Shown here: positions 6,757 to 17,000 of the stretch, piece by piece | Numbering within the stretch: the first letter of the stretch is position 1 | How the letters are laid out: each line of letters begins with the position of its first letter | Source of the DNA: JAVBRU01 sp031547595 | Lineage (GTDB): Bacteria; Bacillota; Clostridia; Christensenellales; Aristaeellaceae | Reading direction: 5' to 3' | Length of the DNA stretch: 20,536 nucleotides | Assembly: GCA_031547595.1 (NCBI GenBank) | Contig: JAVBRU010000127.1 | Location: forward strand, 1-20,536 | Position numbers and translations under genes: made by a program | Notes under the pieces: generated by a model | The model's database searches: none | The model's input: only the letters and a program-made list of their open reading frames with translations | Told to the model about the DNA's origin: nothing

Positions 6757-6788
6757 ACTCCGGAAACATACCGAAGTTTGTTTTTCTT
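6757..6788 (+). terminator. Weak rho-independent terminator after mnmA
   Basis: ACTCCGG (6757-6763) and CCGAAGT (6771-6777) pair with one mismatch around a 7-nt loop, followed by TTGTTTTTCTTAT. It starts right after the mnmA stop and separates it from the mgtA promoter. Confidence 0.5.
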
Positions 6789-6803
6789 ATCGTAAATTAA
6801 GGC

Positions 6804-6832
6804 TTGACAAGTTGCCCGAAAAAGGGTACAAA
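6804..6832 (+). promoter_or_regulatory. Promoter of the leader peptide-mgtA transcript
   Basis: A perfect -35 TTGACA (6804-6809), a 17-bp spacer and a -10-like TACAAA (6827-6832). Transcription should start near 6839 and give a leader RNA of about 180 nt before mgtA. Confidence 0.65.
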
Positions 6833-6846
6833 GAATGAAGAAGAAG

Positions 6847-6949
6847 GGAGGTGGGAAAACCATGGTTGCTCGAAGTAGCTTGAACAGTACCGGCAGCGGC
6901 GTTTATTTGTGTGCGCGTCAGGAAGGACGGCCTGGTTTTCCGCGCCTCC
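6847..6949 (+). promoter_or_regulatory. Leader RNA helix hiding the leader-peptide ribosome binding site
   Basis: The segment 6847-6861 (GGAGGTGGGAAAACC), which contains the Shine-Dalgarno of the leader peptide, is complementary to 6934-6949 (GGTTTTCCGCGCCTCC) at the end of the same reading frame. The pairs are GGAGG with CCTCC and GGAAAACC with GGTTTTCC, joined by a G-C and a U-G pair with one bulged base. A ribosome translating the leader would open this helix. A competing 7-bp helix is possible between GGCGTTT (6898-6904) and AAACGCC (6954-6960). The complementarity is seen directly; a regulatory role for mgtA is inference. It does not resemble the M-box Mg2+ riboswitch. Confidence 0.5.
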
Positions 6950-6954
6950 AGTAA
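6862..6954 (+). CDS. Putative leader peptide upstream of mgtA
   Basis: This is a 30-codon reading frame with its own strong ribosome binding site (GGGAGG, about 10 nt before the ATG), placed between the promoter and mgtA. The peptide starts MVARSSLNSTGSG and ends RPGFPRLQ; it has no signal or membrane segment. I recognise no family. Small reading frames upstream of Mg2+-transporter genes are known regulators (mgtL ahead of mgtA in enterobacteria, Pro-rich), but this sequence is not similar to mgtL and has only two prolines. The end of the frame base-pairs with its own ribosome binding site, so its translation should control folding of the leader. It could also be a fortuitous frame within a structured leader RNA. 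Confidence 0.5.
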   Translation: MVARSSLNSTGSGVYLCARQEGRPGFPRLQ

Positions 6955-6973
6955 AACGCCCGGCTGATCTGTT

Positions 6974-7004
6974 CATGCGAAGGGAAAAACCCTATAAACG
7001 CATG
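6974..7004 (+). promoter_or_regulatory. Hairpin just upstream of the mgtA ribosome binding site
   Basis: CATGCG (6974-6979) pairs with CGCATG (6999-7004), and inside it AGGG (6980s) can pair with CCCT (6990-6993). The hairpin ends directly at the GAGAGGA that serves as mgtA Shine-Dalgarno. No U-run follows, so it would act on translation or RNA stability and not as a terminator. Confidence 0.4.
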
Positions 7005-7019
7005 AGAGGATGAGCGGAG

Positions 7020-9656
7020 ATGAACAAGAAACAGACCAAAGTCCAATTGAATCAGAAGCGGCGAGAGAACGAAACGGAGCTGCGTCAATATGCGTTTGTG
7101 GACGAGCAAACGCTGCTTGCTATGCTGAAAACCACCCTGCAGGGGATGACCGCCGAAGCCGCAGAAGAAAAAATTGAAGAAGTGGGCCGTAACGTGATTG
7201 TGACGGATGCGGACAAAGGCCCTTGGGGACGGCTGCAGGAAGCGCTGATTAACCCCTTTAATATCGTGCTGTTCCTGGTGGCAGTGATCACCTTTGTGAC
7301 GGACGTGGTGCTGGCGGATGTGAAGGATTATACCACGGCCATCATTATCCTGGCGCTGGTGCTGATCTCAAGCGCCATATCGTTTTTCCAGGGTGAGCGC
7401 TCCAACGCGGCTGCGGCCAAGCTGTCTAAGATGATCTCCAACAAGGCAGACATCTGGCGGGATGGCAAGCTGGTGGAAGTGAATATTGACGAGATTGTGC
7501 CCGGCGATGTTGTGAAGCTGTCTGCCGGCGATATGCTCCCGGGCGACGTGCGGTTTTTGACCACCAAGGACGCATTCGTGTCCCAGGCCGCGCTGACGGG
7601 GGAATCCGCGCCGGTAGAGAAGTTTTCAGTAGTGAAAAACAAGCCCGAGGACGCCCTGACAGACCTCAGCCACATTGGCTTTATGGGGTCCGATATGATC
7701 AGCGGCTCGGCCACTGCGGTGGTGGTGAGCACCGGCAATGAAACCTACTTTGGCAGCATGGCCAAGACGCTGTCGGGTGACAAGGCCAAGAACAGCTTTG
7801 AGCGCGGTGTGGACGCCGTAGGCAGCCTGCTGATCCGCTTCATGCTGGTGATGGTGCCGGTGGTGTTTGTGGTGAACGGGCTGAACAAGGGCGATTGGGG
7901 GCAATCGCTGCTCTTTGCCGTCACCATGGCGGTGGGCCTGACGCCGGAAATGCTGCCCATGATCATGAGCTCCACGTTGGCGCGCGGCGCTGTGAACATG
8001 GCCAAACACCAGACCATCGTCAAAACACTCAGCGCCATCCAGACATTTGGCGAAATCGATGTGCTGTGCACTGATAAGACCGGCACACTCACCGAGGACA
8101 AGATTGTACTGGAGAAATACATGGACGTCCACGGCAAGGACGATACGCGTATTTTGCGCCATGCCTACCTCAACAGCGCCTTCCAGACGGGCCTTAAGAA
8201 CCTGATTGACCTTGCTATTATCAACCGCGCACAGGAGAACGGCCTGCAGGATATGTTGACAAAATATGAGCGCGTGGATGAGATCCCATTTGATTTTGCG
8301 CGCCGCCGCATGAGCGTGGTGCTGACGGATAAAGCCGGGAAGCGCCAGCTGATCACCAAGGGCGCAGTGGAAGAGATCATGAGCATCTGCAAGTACGTGG
8401 AGTATGGCGGCGAAATCCTGCCCTTGGAGGGCGATTTGAAGGCCGAAGCGATGCGGGTATATGAAGAAAACAACCACGACGGCCTGCGCGTGATTGCCGT
8501 GGCGCAAAAGAACAATGTATCCGGCATTGAGGTATTTGGCGTGGCGGATGAGAGCGATATGGTGCTCATCGGCTTTGTGGGCTTCCTCGACCCGCCAAAG
8601 GAAAGCGCGTCCGTGGCCATAGCCGCCCTTCGCGATCATGGCGTGCGCACCATCGTATTGACTGGCGACAGCGAAGGCGTGGCCATCAAGGTGTGCAAAA
8701 AGGTGGGCATTGACACCTGCCGTTGCCTGTCCGGCAAGGATGTGGAAGCGATGGACGATGATGCGCTTCGCGAAGCGCTGAAGACCTGCGATTTGTTTGC
8801 CAAACTGTCCCCCGGACAGAAGCGCCGCCTGGTGGAAATGCTTCAAAAGATGGGACATACCGTGGGCTACATGGGAGATGGCATCAATGACGCACCCGCA
8901 CTTCGCCAGGCAGACGTGGGCATTTCGGTGGATAGCGGCGTGGACATTGCCAAGGAATCTGCCGATATGATCCTGTTGAAAAAAGACCTGATGGTGCTGG
9001 AGGAGGGCGTGATCGAAGGCCGTAAAACCTTTGGAAACATCCAGAAGTATATCAAGATGGCGGCCAGCGGAAACTTTGGCAACATGATCTCCGTGTTGCT
9101 TGCCAGCATATTCTTGCCTTTCCTGCCGCTGTTGCCCGTGCATATTTTGACACAAAACCTGCTGTGCGATTTTGCCCAGATCGGCATCCCCTTTGACCGG
9201 GTGGACGCAGAGTATCTCGAAAAGCCCCGCCGCTGGGAGACCAAGAGCATCAGCCGGTTTATGTTTCTGCTGGGGCCGATCAGTTCGCTGTTTGACATTG
9301 CTTGCTTCGCCATACTTTGGTATGTTTTCGATGCGAAGACGGTGGCGCAGGCACCACTTTTCCAGGCAGGGTGGTTCATTTATGGCACGCTGTCGCAAAT
9401 CCTGGTGGTGCATATGATCCGCACCCGCAAGGTGCCCTTCCTGCAAAGCAGGGCATCGCTGCCGCTGGTGTTGTCTACGTTGCTGGTAGGGCTGGTGGCG
9501 CTGGTGGTGGTGTTTACGCATTTCACGGCCGGGCTGGACTTTGCGATGCTGCCGCTCAGCTTTATGCCGTGGCTGGCTGCGTTGCTGGTGGCTTATTGTG
9601 CCGCCACCCAACTGTTTAAAGCAATATATATGAAGAAATACAACGAGTGGCTGTAG
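7020..9656 (+). CDS. mgtA: Magnesium-translocating P-type ATPase (MgtA/MgtB family)
   Basis: This 878-residue P-type ATPase of the inner membrane imports Mg2+ at the cost of ATP. Visible in order: a cytosolic N-terminus, membrane helices around 78-123, the actuator motif ALTGESAPVEK (191-201), the membrane motif MAVGLTPEMLP (303-313), the phosphorylation site TDKTGTLT (351-358, Asp352), the nucleotide-binding domain with KGAVEEI (447-453), the hinge GDGINDAPALRQADVGIS (619-636), and the C-terminal six-helix bundle, which includes NLLCDFAQIGIPFD (713-726). The Asn-Leu-Leu-x-Asp-x6-IPFD block is typical of MgtA-type pumps and separates them from Ca2+ ATPases. Length matches the family (about 850-900). 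GAGAGGA lies 9 nt before the ATG. The gene is monocistronic, with its own promoter, a structured leader and a strong terminator. Confidence 0.95.
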   Translation: MNKKQTKVQLNQKRRENETELRQYAFVDEQTLLAMLKTTLQGMTAEAAEEKIEEVGRNVIVTDADKGPWGRLQEALINPFNIVLFLVAVITFVTDVVLADVKDYTTAIIILALVLISSAISFFQGERSNAAAAKLSKMISNKADIWRDGKLVEVNIDEIVPGDVVKLSAGDMLPGDVRFLTTKDAFVSQAALTGESAPVEKFSVVKNKPEDALTDLSHIGFMGSDMISGSATAVVVSTGNETYFGSMAKTLSGDKAKNSFERGVDAVGSLLIRFMLVMVPVVFVVNGLNKGDWGQSLLFAVTMAVGLTPEMLPMIMSSTLARGAVNMAKHQTIVKTLSAIQTFGEIDVLCTDKTGTLTEDKIVLEKYMDVHGKDDTRILRHAYLNSAFQTGLKNLIDLAIINRAQENGLQDMLTKYERVDEIPFDFARRRMSVVLTDKAGKRQLITKGAVEEIMSICKYVEYGGEILPLEGDLKAEAMRVYEENNHDGLRVIAVAQKNNVSGIEVFGVADESDMVLIGFVGFLDPPKESASVAIAALRDHGVRTIVLTGDSEGVAIKVCKKVGIDTCRCLSGKDVEAMDDDALREALKTCDLFAKLSPGQKRRLVEMLQKMGHTVGYMGDGINDAPALRQADVGISVDSGVDIAKESADMILLKKDLMVLEEGVIEGRKTFGNIQKYIKMAASGNFGNMISVLLASIFLPFLPLLPVHILTQNLLCDFAQIGIPFDRVDAEYLEKPRRWETKSISRFMFLLGPISSLFDIACFAILWYVFDAKTVAQAPLFQAGWFIYGTLSQILVVHMIRTRKVPFLQSRASLPLVLSTLLVGLVALVVVFTHFTAGLDFAMLPLSFMPWLAALLVAYCAATQLFKAIYMKKYNEWL

Positions 9657-9681
9657 AAAAAAATGGCCCGGTCTCCGTATC

Positions 9682-9709
9682 AAAGCCTGCCCAAAGGGGC
9701 AGGCTTTTT
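9682..9709 (+). terminator. Rho-independent terminator after mgtA
   Basis: AGCCTGCCC and GGGCAGGCT form a 9-bp GC-rich stem with a short loop, followed by TTTTT, 25 nt after the mgtA stop. Confidence 0.9.
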
Positions 9710-10077
9710 CCATGTTATAACTGTCACATCATGAAAGGAGAGAGGGATGGCGGGCAGAAAAAAGGGGGCTTAAAACGTTAGATCTCTTACGATGTAACTG
9801 ATTCGTGTAACAAAACATGCAAAAAATCAAGGGTTTTCCAAGCTGGGCACAGATAAAATGTGTCCAAATTTGTTACGGGATATAGCATTTTCCATTACTG
9901 AACTATAAAAACGCTTCGAATTGGTAAAATACTTTGAAAAAGTGGAAGAAGGTAACCAAAATGTAAGGGGCAATTGATATACTAAGGGTGTCATCAGCGG
10001 TGAAATGGTTTTTTCAACCCTTGGTGCATCCCGCAAGAGCGTGAGTAAAATGTTCAAGATATAAGGAGGAAAAACGT
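9710..10077 (+). other. AT-rich intergenic region and 5' leader of the surface-protein locus
   Basis: This 368-bp stretch is clearly richer in A and T than its surroundings and has no convincing gene; reading frames at 9731 (16 codons) and 9747 (8 codons) are too short to support. It ends with an extended -10 promoter (9975-9983), a leader of about 88 nt with a possible 6-bp stem AAGGGT/ACCCTT (9984-9989 with 10017-10022), and an AAGGAGG ribosome binding site 8 nt before the ATG at 10078. I see no known riboswitch signature, including c-di-GMP types. Confidence 0.5.
9975..9983 (+). promoter_or_regulatory. Extended -10 promoter of the surface-protein locus
   Basis: TGATATACT gives a TG element one base before a good -10 hexamer TATACT (9978-9983). 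No recognisable -35 lies 16-18 bp upstream. Transcription would start near 9990. Confidence 0.4.
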
Positions 10078-10956
10078 ATGGCTAACAAGCTGCACAAAGT
10101 TGGGAAATGGTGCCTGATACTGATGCTGTTGCTCAGCATGGCCACAATGACCATCGTTTCCGCACATTCTGAAGGCGAGTATCGGGTGATTGTGACGGAA
10201 GAAGACGGCACGATCGTGAACCCTCCTGCCCTAGAACCCACGGAGGAGTCTTCGGATGAGCCGGATGGGGAGCCTGAGGCAGACCCCACAGAGGATCTTG
10301 AAGAAGACCCCGAAGAAGACCCCGAAGAAGACCCTGAAGATGAAATTATAGAAGAAACCACTCCTCCTCCTGCCGATGTATATTATAAGATTACTTTCCT
10401 TGGCGTATACGGCAACGAAGTGAAGAGCGTGTATGTGTTGGAAGGCACCCCTGTGAGTACCTTGGAGGGTGGTTACAGCATTGCGGGCTACCAAGCTGGC
10501 CATTGGGTGAACACTGCCGCCCAGCCCAATGCTGAGACCGGCAAGATCCCGTCTTTCATCTTTGGCCAACCCGCCGCCTCCGATCTGCGTTTGATGGCTG
10601 TGCTGGTGGATGAAAACGGCGAAGAGATCGACATTAGCAACCTGCCCCCCGAGGAAGAAGAACCGACCGAAGAAGAACCGACCGAAGAAGAACCTGCTGA
10701 AGAAGAAGAGGAGCCGACGGTCACGCTGGTGGCCAACGTCACCCCCGGCCAAGTGCTGTTCTATGGCGACATCATTGTGCTGACCGCGCAGGTGACAGGT
10801 TACGAGCAAGGCGAGTACGCCCTTGAGTGGCAGTATAGCACCGACGGTGCCAGCTGGATGGAAATTGGCGCGCAAGGCGAATCTTACAGTTTTGTGCTGA
10901 GCGAAGAAAATTGTACGTATTTATACCGTGTGCAAGTGCTGGAACTGGCAAAGTAA
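10078..10956 (+). CDS. Secreted protein with acidic Glu/Pro linkers and an Ig-like domain
   Basis: I do not recognise this 292-residue protein as a named family. It has a signal peptide: a Lys-rich start, hydrophobic core (LILMLLLSMATMTIV) and a VSA-H cleavage site near residue 28. Next comes an acidic linker (about 53-96) with three EEDP-type units, then a small beta-rich domain (101-183; YYKITFLGVYGNEVKSVYV recalls bacterial InlB B-repeat folds), a second acidic linker (190-212) with three EEEPT-type units, and an Ig-like domain (213-288; WQYSTDGASW, YLYRVQV). No membrane anchor, LPXTG or catalytic motif is visible, so it is probably released or held by a partner. The ribosome binding site is strong. 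The giant adhesin gene follows after 60 nt with no terminator, so the two are likely co-expressed and may act together at the cell surface. Confidence 0.8.
   Translation: MANKLHKVGKWCLILMLLLSMATMTIVSAHSEGEYRVIVTEEDGTIVNPPALEPTEESSDEPDGEPEADPTEDLEEDPEEDPEEDPEDEIIEETTPPPADVYYKITFLGVYGNEVKSVYVLEGTPVSTLEGGYSIAGYQAGHWVNTAAQPNAETGKIPSFIFGQPAASDLRLMAVLVDENGEEIDISNLPPEEEEPTEEEPTEEEPAEEEEEPTVTLVANVTPGQVLFYGDIIVLTAQVTGYEQGEYALEWQYSTDGASWMEIGAQGESYSFVLSEENCTYLYRVQVLELAK
10300..10335 (+). repeat. 12-bp in-frame tandem repeat (acidic linker 1)
   Basis: Three units of GAAGAAGACCCC (the last base of the third is T), each coding Glu-Glu-Asp-Pro. Unit gain or loss would keep the frame and change only linker length. 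Confidence 0.9.
10654..10698 (+). repeat. 15-bp in-frame tandem repeat (acidic linker 2)
   Basis: Three units of GAAGAAGAACCGACC (the third diverges to CCTGCT), coding Glu-Glu-Glu-Pro-Thr/Ala. This is a second, independent microrepeat array in the same gene with a different unit length from the one in linker 1. Confidence 0.9.
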
Positions 10957-11016
10957 ACAGATATGCAAACGATAAAACTTTCCCGCACAAAACTGACTGA
11001 TTAGGAGGCCGTGAAT

Positions 11017-14000
11017 ATGAGGTCTACAAGAAGAAAATTCCTGGCGGTGTTTCTGGCCATTATCATGCTGGCCGAGGTGCTGCCGCTGTCCACGTTGCCC
11101 GTACTGTTCCCTGGGAATAGCACGGCTTTGGCATCCCTGGAAGAGGGGCCTACTTCCAACACTTTTTCGATGGGCGACTTCAACATCCTGTCCAACGAGC
11201 AGGGCAGGTATTTCCGCCTGAAATGGCTGGGTGAGAACACCGCGCCAACCAGTGGCACAGTATCTGTGACGGCCACGTGGGAGGATGACCTTGGCCCGCA
11301 TTCCGAGACTAAGCAAGTGAGCGGCGACGACTGGTCGTGCCGCTTTAGCATCCCGGATGGTGCGAAAAACATCAACTATACCATGGAGGATCTGAAAGGG
11401 TACAGTGCGTATCCCTGGAACGCGATTTCCGATGGCGAAGCCGGTGCGGCCGAAATCGCTGTCAGCCCCCTTTCCTCCGTGCCGGTGAAAAAGATCTGGG
11501 TCAACACCCTGGAGAGCGAGCGCAAAGCCGTCACACTGCAGGTCAGTATGAGCTCGGGCAAGGTGGGCGACCCCTCTACCGGTGGTATCGTCACCACGCT
11601 CAGTGGCTTTGTGGGCGCAGGCGAGGATGCGGACAAGTTGCTGGTCGTGCAGGAAGACCTGATCTTCCCCGCATACAACTCCAACGGACAGAAGTTCGAG
11701 CGTCTGAAAATCCTGTTCGAAGAAGTAAGCGATGCCAGCATCATCCCGCTGAGCACCTTTGGCACAGAGTATGCAATAGAGGACGCAGACGGCAATCTGG
11801 TTGTGTACAACACCGTGAAAAAGAGCGTCTACGCCACCAAGGTGTGGCCGGAGGGCGATGGTGGCCATACCAGCGTCACCCTGCAGCTGATCTGCAATGA
11901 GACTGGGCAGGTATTTGCCGAAGCCACAGCAACCAATGGCACCTGGGTGGCTACATTCCCTAACGTACCTATGGGCGGCGTTGTGGATGGCGAATTTGTG
12001 CCCTTCACCTATAGCGTAGTCGAAACCGCAATTGACGGCGAAGCTGAGCTGGTTGGCCGTTATACGCAGGATTACGATGGTAACACGCAAATTGGTTTCA
12101 CTGTGACGAACTTCCCGATCATCGATCCCACCAGCAGCGTGCGGGTCAGTGTTGAGAAAACCTGGAATGACAAGATCAATCCCCAGACGGGCGCTTCCAG
12201 CAGATTCATCCTGTACTGCGCCAATAACCCCGATTTTGCCCCTCAAGATCTGTATCTCGAGCGTCCCTCCGACGGCTCCAGTGTGAAAGGCAACTTCTCC
12301 ACTTTACCCCGCTATTTCACCAATAGTGATGGTGTCCAGGAGGAGTGCGATTATTATGTAGTAGAAGAAGACCAGTATGGCAACTTCGTATCGCGTTCCC
12401 CCGTGGTGGTGGAAGACAGCGCAAGCGGCACCATCACCTGGAAGTTTGTGAACGATGTGGCCTTTGTGGCGCTGACCGGCACCAAAGTATGGGTTGGCGG
12501 CGACGAAGCCAACCGCCCTGCCATCCGCCTGTATCTGCTGCGCAACGGCGTGCGGATAGCCAGCCTGGAGCCTTCTACAAAGAATGCGTATGGTGATCTG
12601 CTGAATGGCACCACCACTTTTGACTTTGGCAACGAATGGCCGCGCTATGACGCGAACGGCAACGAGTATGTATACACCATCGAAGAAGAGCCCTTGATTC
12701 CGGGCGAGCTGGACAACTACAGGATATCTTACAACGGCATGACGGTGACCAACACATATACCGGAACGCCGGGGGCTTCCGCGACCCTGGTTGTGACAAA
12801 GGAATGGGACAAGGGCGAATATGACGTCACTGTGTTCCCGGCTGTCACACTGACTATATATGATGCAGAAACCAACGAACAGGTGGGGACGCCCATCCAT
12901 GTGCCTGCCAGCACGAACCCCAGCTATACCTTCACCAGCATCGGCGCAGCCAATGGCCTGGTGCCCGGCAAGAGCTATTATGTGAAGGAAACCGACGAGT
13001 TTGGCGAGACGACGCGCTATTGGACAATTGACATGTCCAATGATGGCTATATCTCCTGGAATGGCAATGCCGGCACCATCACGGTGACCAACACCATCGA
13101 CAAGGAGCCGCCCACCCCGCCCTTGGACGAATACACCTATCTGTATATCGAAAAGAGCTGGACGCTGCTCAGTGGCAGCACCCTTGATTTGAGCAAACTG
13201 AAAGCATACTTTGAGCTGAACGCCGGCGCAGGGCTCACCCTGCCTGAGGACATCACAGTCGTATCCGGCAATGGGTCATATGAAAATGGCATCATCACCA
13301 TCACCGGCAATGGCTCTATCCGCCTGCGCCTGCCTGCCTGGGCGGCGGCCAATGTGGCCTATCAGTACAGCGTGACGGAGCAGGCGGTGCCCGGCTTTAT
13401 CTCCGCGTTCATCCGCAACCAGAACGCATACCAGTTTACCAACACCGAGCAATCCCGTTCCTTCACCTTCAGCAAGATGTTCACGGGCATATCTGCCCGC
13501 ACCCTGTCCGCCAGCACGCTGTCTGCCACGATGATACTGCAGCGCAGATTGAGTGATAAAGACGAGTGGGAGACCGTTGCTAACAAAACGCCCGCGTTTA
13601 ACGAATATCAGCGCTCTGCTGATGGGGATGTTTACACAACCCGTACGACGCAGAGCTTTGGCAGCTTTCCTACCCATGGCCTGGATGCCAACGGCAACCT
13701 GGTGGCGTATCAGTACCGGGTGATTGAAACCATGAACATGTCCGACGCGGATCTGTTTGAGTCGAACATTGATGACATGGTGAATAACCACACCACGGTG
13801 ACCAACCACTACGACAAGCTGCTGGCCAAGGTGGATGTGCCCGTTGTGAAGACCTGGACGGGCGGCATTGTGGGCGAAGATGTGCCCGCGGTGACCATTG
13901 CGCTGTATGCCAATGGCCAGCCTGCACTGGACGGTGCTGGCAATGAAATTACTGCCATCCTGTCTGGCGGCCGTTTGCTTAGCCATACCTTCAAAGATCT

Positions 14001-17000
14001 GCCCAAGTATGATGCGCAAACCGGCGCGTTGATTGCCTATACGGTGGTGGAAACCCATATCAATGGCTCGCCGATTAATTCGGGCAACAGCTATTCCTAC
14101 ACCAACGCGGACAAAACACGCGTCTACAAGTGGGTTAGCAGCCAGTACAACCCCTCCAGCGGTGCGATTGACATCGTCAATAGCATCACCATTCCCGCTG
14201 CGGCCCGCAAGCTTAATATCATTGCCACCAAGGAATGGGAAGCTGGCGATGAAGCTGTGGACAGCGACGAAATGGTTGTTACCTTCGCCCTGCAGCGCAA
14301 CGGCGTGCTGCTGAATGACTACATTGTACAAATCAAAAAGTCCATGGGCTGGAAGTATACCTTTACGGATGTGGATGAGAACGACGCAGAGGGCAATCCG
14401 TACAGCTACGTGCTGGTCGAGCTCAACCCGCCCGATGGCTACTCCGTATCTGTATCCCAGGAAATGAAATTCTTCCGCGATGGCGACCTCACCTATGCCA
14501 CCGCCAAACTGATCAACAAAAAGAACCCCGATACCCGCAGCATCACATTTGTGAAGCAGTGGGCTGGCGATGAAGGGTTTGACACAGAATATCTGGCGGC
14601 CCTGCGCGGCAAAGAAATCATGCTCACACTGTCCAACGGCACCGCCGGCACCTACACGGTGAAGCTGACTGCCGATGAGAATGGCGTGTTCTCCTCCGGC
14701 ACCATTTCTAACCTGCCCGCAACAGTGCTCAAGGATGGTGTGCTTGTCCCCGCTGTCTACACCGTGTCTGAAAGCACCCTGGATGGGTACACTTACGTGG
14801 GCGTAATCTCCGCAACCGGCAGCGCAGGCCCTGCGTCCGGCGCAACCCAGTTCACCATCGTTGGCACTGGTGACGGCACGGTGACGGTGAAAAACACCCT
14901 GATCGAGACCACAGGCATCCGTGGCAAAAAGACCTGGATGGACGAGGGCTTTGAAGCTTACCGCCCCACAGCGCTGAGCGTTACGCTGCAGCGTCGTGCA
15001 TCTGAGGATGCGGATGATTCTTTCCAAGATGTTGGTACTTACGTGATTGGCTCTGACATCACGCCCACCATCAACGGCAACATCTGGACGTGGACCCTCA
15101 GCGGCCTTACGAAGTACGCCCCGAACGGCGATACCTATGTGTACCGCTGGGTGGAAACCACCGCGCCCAAGGGCTATACCATCACCACTGGAACTGCGGC
15201 TGCTGATGGCACTGCATCGCTGGTGAACACCATCGCGCCCATTGATGTGACGGTGGAAAAGATCTGGAACCTGACCGATGCAATCATGGCGGGCACCACG
15301 GACGCGCTCAAGGCGCAGCCCGCGTCCATCACCCTGACGCTGCGGCGCAAGGCCGGCAATGAGGTGGATCAGGCCTTTAAGCCTACCATCGTCATCACCG
15401 CACCCGCAACGACCGGCACCTTTGAGAACCTGCCCAAGTACAACAGCGCAGGTGTCGAGTATACCTACTATGTAGAAGAAACCACTGTGCCCACCGGCTT
15501 CACCAAGGCAGAAGACGGCCTGGAAGTGACCAACACCCTGCAGCCTGTCAGCATCAGTGGCTACAAGCTGTGGGAAGGCGCGGGCGCAGCTGACATGCCC
15601 ACGCAGATTGTTTTGACCCTGACGGGCAAGAACGCTGCCGGCGATGTACTGATCACCCGCACCCAGACTGTCACCCCCAACGGCGGCGCATGGAACTTCG
15701 CTTTTGACAACCTGCCCCAGTATGAATATTCTACTGGCACGGCGAAGGCCATCACCTACACCATCAGCGAGACTGGCGCACCTGCGTTCGACCTGTATGT
15801 TACGGGCGCTTCCGCTGCCACCGCCAATGCACCGGTGAGCGTGGGCAGCAACAACTCCCTCACCAACAAGCTGCGCAAAACGGGCATCAACGGCGAGAAA
15901 ATCTGGGATGACGGCAACCGCACGGAACTGCGCCCCGCATCCGTTGAATTCACGCTGATGTACAAAGCAGGGCTGAGCGGCCTGCCGCAGAAACACAGCG
16001 ATATCACCGTGTATGCCGCTGATGACTGGAAGTGGTCAATCTCCGGCCTGACCGAGAAAGACTCCGAAGGTATCTCCTATAGCTATTGGGTAGAGGAGAA
16101 GACCGACCTGTCCCCCGCATACACATCCACTCAGGTGACAGGCGATAACTACTCTATCCGCAATACCCTCAACACCCTCAACCTGGTGGTGGATAAGTTC
16201 TGGGCGGGCGACAACGCAACCATCCGCCCCGAAAAGATCACCATCACGGTGACTGGCACCGCCACCGGTTATTTCAAGACCTATACCAAGACATTGACCT
16301 CTGCAGATCTGAAACTTGCCAACAACTGGCAGGCTACATTCACCGATCTGCCCCGCTATGCGTACAACGGAACAACGTACGAAGCGATCGCGTACACCGT
16401 CAGCGAAGCAACCGTGAACGGCTATGGCGCACCGGCTTATGTGCAGCCCACCTTCAGCGCGAGCGGCAACTACGCAGCCACTATCACCAACACCTTGGTG
16501 CCGTTGACGGTGGAAGTGCTGAAGGCCTGGGAAGGCCTGAACAACATCGTTGGCGCAACAAGCGATTTCTTGGCACAGCCTGCGAAAATCACCATTGTGC
16601 TGGGCCGCAAGGTTGGCAGCACGGTGGATGCCGCGTTCACCCAAAGCGAAGACATCCTGCGCGCTGCGAACCCGCAAAAAGCTTCCTTTGCCAACCTGCC
16701 CTCGCACAATACAAAAGGCGAAGCGTACACCTACTTCATCAGTGAAGTGAAGGTAGACGGATATACGGTGTCTGGCCCTGTGCAAAGCCAGAATGGCACA
16801 ACCATCACCTTTGCCCTCACCAATACCGTGCAAACGGGCGCTATTTCCGGCACCAAGACCTGGTCCGGCGATGCGAAGGCCGTGCGTCCCTCCAATATCA
16901 CGTTGACATTGACGGGTATGGCGGGCAGCACCAAAGTGGTGGAGCAGGAGTTCCCCATTGCTGTCACTAAAGAAGTTGATGCCTATAACTTTAGCTTCAG

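Noticed and set aside
6839..7019. M-box (ykoK) Mg2+ riboswitch upstream of mgtA
   Set aside because: The conserved M-box segments are not present; the leader instead has a short reading frame and simple hairpins.
7626..9713. Minus-strand open frame (695 codons) opposite mgtA
   Set aside because: The plus strand is an unmistakable P-type ATPase; the antisense product is His/Gln-rich without recognisable domains. The 391-codon antisense frame at 4414-5589 opposite HAD-tmk was rejected likewise.
9731..9781. Very short frames (16 and 8 codons) after the mgtA terminator
   Set aside because: They are very short and rich in Lys, Gly and Glu from a purine-rich tract, with no promoter in front.
13276..15996. 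Long minus-strand open frame (906 codons) opposite the adhesin
   Set aside because: It is the antisense of the repeat array. The plus strand encodes recognisable CnaB domains throughout, and the GC-rich third positions of that strand keep the opposite frame free of stops.
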